A stretch of DNA of 7,470 nt from contig JAJFIN010000135.1 of the NCBI GenBank assembly GCA_021774955.1, forward strand, positions 1-7,470. The letters run 5' to 3'. The DNA comes from Alphaproteobacteria bacterium. GTDB lineage: Bacteria; Pseudomonadota; Alphaproteobacteria; M2410. A program made the translations under genes and the position numbers. The notes beneath the pieces are model-generated. The model worked only from the letters and a program-made list of their open reading frames with translations, made no database searches and had not been told where the DNA came from. Shown one piece after another: positions 1 to 6,001 of the stretch (position 1 is the first letter of the stretch; each line of letters starts with the position of its first letter).

Positions 1-240
1 GAAGTTGTAGGTCTTACGGATGTGATATCGAGTGGTATCAATGGTTTTCTGGTAAAACAGCAAAATGAAGATCTTTATGCTGATGCTATTTTAAAGGCGA
101 CGAGGGATATGGATTTACGTCAAAGTATCGTTGAGAAAGCAGAAATTCGCTTAAGATCTGAGTTCACCCAGTCAGTAATGGTTGACCATTATATGAGCCT
201 TTATCAAAGAATATTGGGCGGTGATTTGCGGGCAGTGTGA
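1..240 (+). CDS. Glycosyltransferase family 4-like protein, C-terminal fragment (5' end outside window)
   Basis: The reading frame is open from base 1 (GAA GTT GTA GGT...) to a TGA at 238-240, so only the last 79 residues are present. The start reads EVVGLTDVISSGINGFLV. This resembles the C-terminal segment of GT-B fold glycosyltransferases of family GT4, where a Gly-rich turn, an Ile/Val-x-x-Gly-x-Asn-Gly stretch and a following acidic, helix-rich tail contribute to nucleotide-sugar binding. The tail has the usual ageing-helix layout (NEDLYADAILKA, then a Phe/Tyr-rich end near YMSLYQRIL). Such enzymes act at the cytoplasmic face of the inner membrane and add one sugar to a lipid-linked glycan. 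The donor and acceptor cannot be read from this fragment. The gene converges on the minus-strand operon, with 92 nt between the two stop codons and no clear hairpin-plus-T-run terminator in between. Confidence 0.75.
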   Translation, partial: EVVGLTDVISSGINGFLVKQQNEDLYADAILKATRDMDLRQSIVEKAEIRLRSEFTQSVMVDHYMSLYQRILGGDLRAV

Positions 241-332
241 TTTATTTGTTTCTAACAACGTTTGGCGTCAGTGGAGAAAACCTTTCGCAGATTTTATTAT
301 TCTTAGCAAGGAACATGTCTAACGCTGGTGAA

Positions 333-2066
333 TTACATATTCCAAATTTCCTTTGTCCAATGCCAGAGCCAGATTTTTGAGGTATTGCCGAAATTTTTAT
401 TCCATTCAATTCGTGCGTTTTGTACTTGAACCGAATTCCACCAAATTGCGATATCGCCATCGAGGGCGTTTATATGCTGTGCCGCACTAGGTGCACTAGT
501 GTGGATAATTCCGACATCACGAATCTTTTCAAAAAAGGGCTCTGCTTGCTCAGACATCGGCCAATGATGTTTGGGCCAAAAACCAATCGTTGGATTGTTA
601 GCAGCCAGATTGATATTTAGAGTGGTTCCTGGGTGATCTAACACTGTCAAACTACAGGCATTTAACTGCGGTTGGAGTTCACCCACACAATATTTCAACC
701 ATGGAAATTTCTGAGTGAGTATCAAATCATCTCTTAGGCTACCGTTTCCCAGAGGAAAAGTTCTGTACAGGAGATTGTTTCTAACAGGCAAAGTGAGGTT
801 TGAAATAAATTCGATTTTGCCTTTTACCGTTTCAGCGTGATCGCCAGGTTGGGGAGTGGAGTCAAATCTGTAGGTGAAAGCATGATGTCGTGTACTAACT
901 AATATTATGCTTTCATTGTTTTTCGAGAATGCGTTTTGAGGAAATTTACTTAGATAGGGGGAGGGGAGTGGTTTGAAATTTCCAATATACCTGCCATGAT
1001 TTTTCCAACCCCATGTAATAAAATTGTCTTGTGAGTATTCGTGAGATGCAACGACAGAAAACACTTTCGCGTTCCCATAATACCCGCCATGTTGTACACT
1101 GATGATGTGTTCACCATGTTCCTTTTTGAGGGCTGTTTCGTGCCGACCTGTGTCGTCAAAGAACTGATTTGAGACCAGCGATGACTTGGCTTGTTTGGGT
1201 GTTCGTTTTTCACCAAGACCGGCAATCATTTTGTAGTTTGACGGAATGACCAGGGACAGAATTTTCCAAAGGAGGTTTGAGTGTGTGTTTATGGCAGTGC
1301 ACTTATCAAAATTCTCCAATCCATTGGTATTTGAAGAGTGCGGTTCTATGTTTTCGTTGGAGCTCGAAAAAAACATGAGCAGTGAAAGCCATCTAGCGGA
1401 AAAGAATCCGACGCCATATACCCCTCGACACCTCGATGGCCATCGATACGGACGTAGTGTGTCCTTCAGCCGGTCTTTTGGAGATTTTGTGGCCTGAGAA
1501 TCGGGATTCTGTTCTTGATATTCACCCGTAGCTAATGGCGTCCGCCAGGAAAAAACCCAATTGCTGGGCGCTTTGTCAGCGATGAGCAATGATAGCAGCC
1601 AATGATTGAATTCTTGCCCCAAAATCCCGTTGGAAAAAAAATCGACTGAATCAGTAAATGACCAGTTGGATTTGAATTCTACTAGTTCAATAGATAAAGG
1701 AAGATTTTGGTATTTTTGAAGCAGGTCTTCAACTCGTAAGCTACGGTCCCAAATAACCTGCATCAGAGTTATCAGCCATGGTGTTAAAAAATAATTCCAA
1801 TACACTTTGCTGTGGTTTGATCCATTTAGCTGATTAAAGTGAATTACTATTTGATCCAGCTCATCTTGATACCAGGCATTCACACTTTCTTCCGCGTTTA
1901 CTAGTTCCGCTACGGAAGAAAATGGATCTGGCTCCCATTCAAAGAAGGGCCAATTAGGGTACTTTTTTTCTTTCCCCAAAAATGACCAAGGGCCTACCAA
2001 AATGTCACTTTTGGGATCGAAGTCGTCAGGTAAAGAACCACATATAAGGCGTTGCTTGATAGACAA
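333..2066 (-). CDS. LIC12162-family putative transferase (surface carbohydrate biosynthesis)
   Basis: The protein has 577 residues and resembles the LIC12162 family, first named from a Leptospira O-antigen locus and regarded as putative transferases. Family-like landmarks are a short N-terminal strand leading to DILVGPW (21-27), an aromatic-rich segment YWNYFLTPWLITLMQ (89-103), the signature SVQHGGYYGNAK (323-333) followed by SHEYSQDNFITWGW (341-354), and LDHPGTTLNINLAANNPTIGFW (476-497), which looks like the nucleotide- or acceptor-binding part of a GT-B-like C-terminal half. There is no signal peptide or clear membrane helix, so it is probably cytoplasmic or peripheral. The start is TTG at 2064-2066. 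An in-frame TAA lies immediately upstream (2067-2069) and no other start precedes the conserved DILVGPW, so TTG is effectively forced; AGAG about 8 nt upstream may serve as a ribosome site. It is the last gene of the operon, 105 nt after a cytidylyltransferase. My inference is that it transfers the cytidylyl-activated sugar made by the operon; the family assignment is from memory of motifs. Confidence 0.75.
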   Translation of the reverse strand: MSIKQRLICGSLPDDFDPKSDILVGPWSFLGKEKKYPNWPFFEWEPDPFSSVAELVNAEESVNAWYQDELDQIVIHFNQLNGSNHSKVYWNYFLTPWLITLMQVIWDRSLRVEDLLQKYQNLPLSIELVEFKSNWSFTDSVDFFSNGILGQEFNHWLLSLLIADKAPSNWVFSWRTPLATGEYQEQNPDSQATKSPKDRLKDTLRPYRWPSRCRGVYGVGFFSARWLSLLMFFSSSNENIEPHSSNTNGLENFDKCTAINTHSNLLWKILSLVIPSNYKMIAGLGEKRTPKQAKSSLVSNQFFDDTGRHETALKKEHGEHIISVQHGGYYGNAKVFSVVASHEYSQDNFITWGWKNHGRYIGNFKPLPSPYLSKFPQNAFSKNNESIILVSTRHHAFTYRFDSTPQPGDHAETVKGKIEFISNLTLPVRNNLLYRTFPLGNGSLRDDLILTQKFPWLKYCVGELQPQLNACSLTVLDHPGTTLNINLAANNPTIGFWPKHHWPMSEQAEPFFEKIRDVGIIHTSAPSAAQHINALDGDIAIWWNSVQVQNARIEWNKNFGNTSKIWLWHWTKEIWNM

Positions 2067-2158
2067 TTAACGATCTCTAGTCTTGTAAGCTTTGAGACTG
2101 GGTTGTTGAAGAATGTCTACACCCACATCAAGTGTGTGAGATGGTTGACCTTGTAGTG

Positions 2159-2206
2159 AAAAAAACGGGCGCTAATTCAATGTGATCTGTTGGAGATGCC
2201 CTTTTT
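2159..2206 (-). terminator. Possible weak intrinsic terminator or attenuator at the end of the cytidylyltransferase gene
   Basis: Read on the minus strand, AAAAAGGGC (2206-2198) can pair with GCCC-G-TTTTT (2170-2161) if one G is bulged, enclosing a loop of 27 nt. A run of seven T follows directly (2165-2159). The loop contains a smaller ATCT/AGAT hairpin. The T-run and GC-rich foot look like a terminator, but the long loop and short GC stem make it weak. If real, it would lower expression of the last gene relative to the first five. Confidence 0.25.
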
Positions 2207-2978
2207 CATCAATATACTCCAGGCAAACTTTATCACTAGTTCTGCTCCAATATTGTTCGTTGAGATGTAAGCTAATTTGAGCAACCTCCGGATTGCTGAC
2301 GAGGTACGAGACGACATCTGCTAATTTTATTCCACACTCATCTTTGTAAAGTGCCTTCAAAATATTTCTAAAGACTATTAGGTCATCTTCATAGTCGAGC
2401 GTTAAACGAACGCTGTCATATATATGTGAAGGATCACTGACTTTGATTTCCTCGTGCGCGCAAATACCGCTCTTTGTAAAGAAGTATCCAAATCCAGTAT
2501 CGTTTTCTTGTGTCTGGTAATTTTGATATACTTTGTTCAATGCTGCGGCTGTGAAGCTTTTTGAAGCGCAGCCCAATGGTAATCCCGCAACTGATACAAC
2601 ATCCAGATGTTTGTTTGCCAATAGATGGTCCATCGTGGTGTCCATGTATTCGGTTGAACACAATATATCATCACCATCTACCTGAATAATGGCATCAAAA
2701 CCAAACTGTATTACGGCGTCGTGGAAGCGCTTAATGAGGTCGTCTCTAGATCCTCGGAAAATGGATGCACCATAACTAGTAACGATCTCTGCGAGGGGAT
2801 CATCAGCCTCATCACATGTTGTGCATACAACGACATCAATATTTTTTTCAATGTGCTTTGCGGCGAAAACTTGATCCAACAAGTGACAGACCATAGGTTT
2901 GTCGACACCTTCCAAAATGGCTTTTCCAGGCAATCGCTCTGAAGAAAGCCTTATAGGAATGATACAACCGATCTTCAT
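2172..2978 (-). CDS. SpsF-like cytidylyltransferase (CTP_transf_3 / NeuA-KdsB superfamily)
   Basis: The 268-residue protein starts with the nucleotidyltransferase CTP-binding signature IIPIRLSSERLPGK (6-19: Arg10, Arg15, Leu-Pro-Gly-Lys 16-19). It continues with FRGSRDDLIKRF (74-85), the metal-binding-type VDGDD (100-104) and VRLTLDYEDDL (190-200). The last motif is typical of the SpsF branch (compare VRWTVDxPEDL), rather than of classical NeuA or KdsB. Such enzymes couple CTP to an ulosonic acid or a related sugar and release pyrophosphate, in the cytoplasm. In Bacillus subtilis, SpsF belongs to a spore-coat nonulosonate cluster together with SpsC (aminotransferase), SpsD and SpsE. Here the ATG at 2978 lies 5 nt after the stop of aminotransferase 2, with GGA 8 nt upstream of it as a plausible ribosome site, so the two are probably translated together. 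The GDD-I-L sequence replaces the more usual GD-C/S-P-L. The substrate is not predictable from sequence. Confidence 0.82.
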   Translation of the reverse strand: MKIGCIIPIRLSSERLPGKAILEGVDKPMVCHLLDQVFAAKHIEKNIDVVVCTTCDEADDPLAEIVTSYGASIFRGSRDDLIKRFHDAVIQFGFDAIIQVDGDDILCSTEYMDTTMDHLLANKHLDVVSVAGLPLGCASKSFTAAALNKVYQNYQTQENDTGFGYFFTKSGICAHEEIKVSDPSHIYDSVRLTLDYEDDLIVFRNILKALYKDECGIKLADVVSYLVSNPEVAQISLHLNEQYWSRTSDKVCLEYIDEKGHLQQITLN

Positions 2979-2983
2979 TCATT

Positions 2984-4180
2984 TCATCCGAAGTATTGAA
3001 TTGTTTTGTGCAGCGCTTCGACTTTTGGCTGTGCTTCTTCCAGGCTGCCATAGTTGTTAACAAGCTGCATTATTGTAGGTTGGACCCGCTCTGCAATGGG
3101 ACATAGACCATTTTCATACTCCAAATCTTGGTATAGAGGAGGGCAATGTCGTTTCCAGGCACCTGAACTTATCAGCGTTTCATGGTATGTAAGTGCCCAA
3201 GCTGCATAGACGCCGTCACCTCCGAACTCGACGTATTTGTCGCTAAAATCCTGCCAAGATATTTCGTCGTGCAGATATCGTAGACTGTAACACCAGTAAC
3301 TCGATTCACAATCGTCAGGCACAAGTTGCGGTGTAAGGTAAGCCACATCTTTCACAACTTCGTCATATAGATTAGCTGTATCCAATCTAGTCTTTAGAAA
3401 AAAGTCCATCCGTTCGGTTTGTGCAAGGCCAACTGCAGCTGCTACTTCAGGCATGCGGTAGTTCAAGCCTAGGTCATCATGGCGTTTGTAATTTGGATCT
3501 TGAAAAACTTTCCGGTTAAGTCTTATGCGCCCGTCACCTGATGTCATCGCGGCGTAACCCAAGCTGCCAAATTTTCTCATTCTAGCGGCATATTCCTCAC
3601 TGTCAGTCACTATTATTCCACCATCACCGGTGGTTATGTGTTTCGAATTTTCTAAACTGTAGCTGGTGATTGAACAAGTTTCGGTTATTGATCGCCCTTT
3701 ATATTTTGCTCCAAAAGCTTGTGCAGCGTCATTGATTATTGGTAGATCGTGCTTTTTTGCGATTTCTGAAATTCGATCATATTGGCAAGGTAACCCATAA
3801 ATTGGGACAACTTGTATCGCTTTGGTTCGCGGGGTGATTTTCCGTTCAATATCGTCTGGATCGATATTAAATGTGTTTTCATTGATATCGGCAAAAACCG
3901 GGATTGCATTCTGTGCGAGTGTTACTGATAGATTTGATATAACTGTTAGTGCGGGCATTATAACTTCATCGCCATATCCTACACCAAGAGCGTGAAGTGC
4001 AGCATGCAGTGTGGATGTACCTGAGTTGAAAGTAACGGCCCATTTGGCACCGACTTTTTCGGCAAAAGCTACTTCAAATCGATTGTTCATACCTCCAGAA
4101 GTGCCAGAACCAAATCCTGAGTCTAGCACTTCACGAATGTAGTTGAATTCAGCTTCACCAAACCGCCACGTGTTTTTCAT
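2984..4180 (-). CDS. DegT/DnrJ/EryC1/StrS-family aminotransferase (second, specificity unknown)
   Basis: This is a full-length PLP-dependent sugar aminotransferase of 398 residues. Visible landmarks are NSGTSTLHAAL (52-62, PLP phosphate loop), DEVIMPALT (71-79), INDAAQAFGAKYKG (149-162, with Asp151 expected to contact the pyridine nitrogen), the internal-aldimine lysine in ENSKHITTGDGG (Lys180), and GLNYRMPEVAAAVGLAQ (238-254). It is clearly divergent from the other aminotransferase of the operon: it has an SKH lysine context instead of NGNK, an N-terminus without the IPLAVP type start, and a C-terminal region with VYAAWALTYHETL (324-336). The ATG at 4180 is preceded by AGGA (4194-4191) with 10-nt spacing, which fixes the start. 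It sits 24 nt after the acetyltransferase and 5 nt before the cytidylyltransferase, so its product is probably the substrate, or a precursor of the substrate, for CTP activation. Alternatives are a perosamine-type C4 transaminase, an 8-amino-Kdo (KdnA-like) role, or an inosamine/AHBA-type enzyme; I cannot separate these. Confidence 0.85.
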   Translation of the reverse strand: MKNTWRFGEAEFNYIREVLDSGFGSGTSGGMNNRFEVAFAEKVGAKWAVTFNSGTSTLHAALHALGVGYGDEVIMPALTVISNLSVTLAQNAIPVFADINENTFNIDPDDIERKITPRTKAIQVVPIYGLPCQYDRISEIAKKHDLPIINDAAQAFGAKYKGRSITETCSITSYSLENSKHITTGDGGIIVTDSEEYAARMRKFGSLGYAAMTSGDGRIRLNRKVFQDPNYKRHDDLGLNYRMPEVAAAVGLAQTERMDFFLKTRLDTANLYDEVVKDVAYLTPQLVPDDCESSYWCYSLRYLHDEISWQDFSDKYVEFGGDGVYAAWALTYHETLISSGAWKRHCPPLYQDLEYENGLCPIAERVQPTIMQLVNNYGSLEEAQPKVEALHKTIQYFG

Positions 4181-4190
4181 TATTTACGAA

Positions 4191-4194
4191 TCCT
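4191..4194 (-). promoter_or_regulatory. Ribosome binding site of the second aminotransferase
   Basis: AGGA is read on the minus strand inside the 24-nt gap after the acetyltransferase stop, 10 nt before the ATG at 4180. It is one of the clearest Shine-Dalgarno matches in this operon and supports that start codon. Confidence 0.5.
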
Positions 4195-4204
4195 GTTTTG
4201 TTTC

Positions 4205-4846
4205 TCATAGTGCTGCTATTTGTCTAGCAGGTACGCCCACTACTTTCGCTTCAGTCGGTACATCTCGAATCACGACGGCACCAGCACCTATAATACTATT
4301 CCTGCCAATTTTAATATTCTGAATAATTGTCGCGGCGGTACCAATATGGGAATCACCGTCAATAATCACCCCTCCAGATAATGTGGCCCCTGGCGCCACA
4401 TGAGAATATGAACCTATTCTACAATCGTGATCGATAATGGCGCCAGAATTGATTATCGCAAAATCCTCTATAACTACGCCCGGGTTGATAACTACACCTG
4501 CCGCAATGAATACTCCATTGCCTATCTTCGTATCTTGAGAAATCCTTGCGGTGTTGTGACAAATCGTTTGAAATCGGTATCCGAGTTCGGAAAATTGCAC
4601 GCCAATTCTTTTTCTAACGTGATTGCTATCTGTTGAACCGACGCCCAATACCAAAGAGGTTTTTGACGGGGAGCGTGTTGTAACAATTGTATCATTTCCG
4701 AGAACAGTGACCCCGCGGATAATTGATCCGTGCAAAGTACTATCACTGTCCACAAAACCTGAAACGTTCAGTTTTGTCTCAATCATTGCGTCGAGAATGA
4801 CACGACCATGCCCACCTGCGCCGATGATAAACGTTTCAATAGTCAC
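4205..4846 (-). CDS. NeuD/PglD-family sugar N- or O-acetyltransferase (left-handed beta-helix)
   Basis: The 213-residue protein has the two-domain layout of the NeuD/PglD family. An N-terminal Rossmann-like UDP-sugar-binding domain opens with FIIGAGGHGRVILDA (6-20). A C-terminal hexapeptide-repeat beta-helix spans about residues 97-195 (repeated I-G-x-x patterns such as IGNGVFIAAGVVI and IGRNSIIGAGAVV) and ends with the acetyl-CoA-side motif VVGVPAR (202-208). His140 in IIDHDCRIG matches the catalytic base of PglD, and His149 in YSHVAPGA is also conserved in the family. Expected reaction: acetyl-CoA-dependent acylation of the C4 amine of a UDP-4-amino-4,6-dideoxy-HexNAc, giving a UDP-diacetamido sugar. 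The start is GTG at 4844-4846 and it overlaps the preceding stop as GTGA, so translation is probably coupled to aminotransferase 1. Sialic acid O-acetylation (true NeuD role) is an alternative, but the gene order after a dehydratase and transaminase favours N-acetylation. Confidence 0.85.
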   Translation of the reverse strand: MTIETFIIGAGGHGRVILDAMIETKLNVSGFVDSDSTLHGSIIRGVTVLGNDTIVTTRSPSKTSLVLGVGSTDSNHVRKRIGVQFSELGYRFQTICHNTARISQDTKIGNGVFIAAGVVINPGVVIEDFAIINSGAIIDHDCRIGSYSHVAPGATLSGGVIIDGDSHIGTAATIIQNIKIGRNSIIGAGAVVIRDVPTEAKVVGVPARQIAAL

Positions 4847-5997
4847 TGTTGGTTTGATACCTCATGGACAGCGTTGATAACAATTTCCTGTTCTTCTTTA
4901 GTTAAGCCTGTGGAACAGGGTAAGGTCACAATATGTCGCCAAAGATTGTCTGTTACTTCCATGTTTTCGATGACGGAAGTCACATACGGAGATTGCAGAT
5001 GAACAGGTTTCCAAAAGGGCCGCGCTCCGATGTTCAAATCATTCAGACGCTGACAAAAATTTGACGCGTCAGAGTAAGTAGGCCCAAGAACAAACCCCGA
5101 GAACCAATTTGAACTCCTAGCCCAATCTGGAGAAGGAAAGAATTCAATATCTCTGAGTGTGCAAAATGCTTCTCGATATGTTTTGTCAATCTTTTGTTTC
5201 GCACTGACCAGACTGTCGATACGCTCAAGCTGAGCGCAGCCAATTGCTGCCTCTATGTTGCTCATTCGGTAGTTATACCCAATCTGGTCATGGCTGTAGT
5301 CGGCGCCACAACGAGCGGTGGTCGATAGGTGCTTTGCGTGGGCAAGGAGAGATTCGTCATTTGAAATGATTGCCCCTCCGCTGCCAGATGTTGCAGTTTT
5401 ATTCCCGTTAAATGACAGCACTGACATTGACGCATTTAACCCGCCGATCGGCCGATCACGGTACTTGGCACCAATAGCAGCGGCGGCATCTGCAACGATT
5501 GGTATACGGTATGTTTTCGCGATATTATAAATGCGATCCATGTCTGCAGATAGACCTAATGTATAAACTGGCATGATCGCTGAAATGCGGCGGTTGGACG
5601 ATTTGTGGGTCAACTGACCATCGATAAATTCCGTTTCTAAAGCGAGTTGAGTTTCTAGCTGGCCTGGGTCCAGTGTCCAGCTTTCCGAGTTAACATCGAA
5701 GAGCCAAGGTGATGCACCCGCATGCGAAATAGCGTTTGCACTTGCGATAAAAGTTAGTGATGGCAAGATCACCAGATCACCAGGGACTACTCCGACCGTC
5801 ACAAGGGCTAAATGTAGTGCGGTCGTGCCAGATGAGGTGGCAACCGCCCCTGTACTGCCGGTCGATTTTGCGACCATTTGTTCAAATCTATCAACAAACG
5901 GCCCGACGGAGGAAACAAAACTAGTGTCTATGCACTCTTGCAAATAGCGAGACTCATTTCCGGATAAATCTGGAACAGCCAGTGGAATCATTGCCAT
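4843..5997 (-). CDS. LegC-like DegT-family aminotransferase (UDP-4-amino-4,6-dideoxy-HexNAc transaminase)
   Basis: From the ATG at 5997 the protein has 384 residues. It begins IPLAVPDLSGNE (4-15) and TSFVSSVGPFVDRFE (25-39), which resembles the start of the LegC family of nonulosonate-pathway aminotransferases. Other landmarks are SSGTTALHLAL (55-65), VADAAAAIGAKYRDRPIGG (168-186, Asp170), the PLP lysine in FNGNKTATSGSGG (Lys200) and IGYNYRMSNIEAAIG (239-253). An insert around residues 120-138, ending NRRISAIMPVY, is also typical of LegC-type members. Expected reaction: glutamate-dependent C4 amination of a UDP-4-keto-6-deoxy-HexNAc produced by the dehydratase just upstream. The start at 5997 gives a 4-nt gap after that gene. 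An in-frame TTG at 6036 would add 13 residues unlike the family and overlap the upstream gene, and ATG at 5991 is also possible. No strong ribosome site is visible, so coupling to the upstream stop is likely. Confidence 0.86.
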   Translation of the reverse strand: MAMIPLAVPDLSGNESRYLQECIDTSFVSSVGPFVDRFEQMVAKSTGSTGAVATSSGTTALHLALVTVGVVPGDLVILPSLTFIASANAISHAGASPWLFDVNSESWTLDPGQLETQLALETEFIDGQLTHKSSNRRISAIMPVYTLGLSADMDRIYNIAKTYRIPIVADAAAAIGAKYRDRPIGGLNASMSVLSFNGNKTATSGSGGAIISNDESLLAHAKHLSTTARCGADYSHDQIGYNYRMSNIEAAIGCAQLERIDSLVSAKQKIDKTYREAFCTLRDIEFFPSPDWARSSNWFSGFVLGPTYSDASNFCQRLNDLNIGARPFWKPVHLQSPYVTSVIENMEVTDNLWRHIVTLPCSTGLTKEEQEIVINAVHEVSNQQ

Positions 5998-6001
5998 AAA
6001 A

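Noticed and set aside
241..332. Bidirectional terminator between the convergent genes
   Set aside because: I looked for an inverted repeat followed by T/A runs on either strand and found only 4-bp stems without a suitable tract.
484..501. Short repeat GCACTAG occurring twice with 9-nt period, containing partial palindromes
   Set aside because: It lies inside the LIC12162-family coding sequence and encodes Ser-Ala/Pro-rich residues; no further copies were seen.
1246..1497. Plus-strand open frame of 83 codons opposite the LIC12162-family gene
   Set aside because: It is antisense to a well-supported gene with family motifs and shows no motif of its own; the same applies to the other long antisense frames across the operon.
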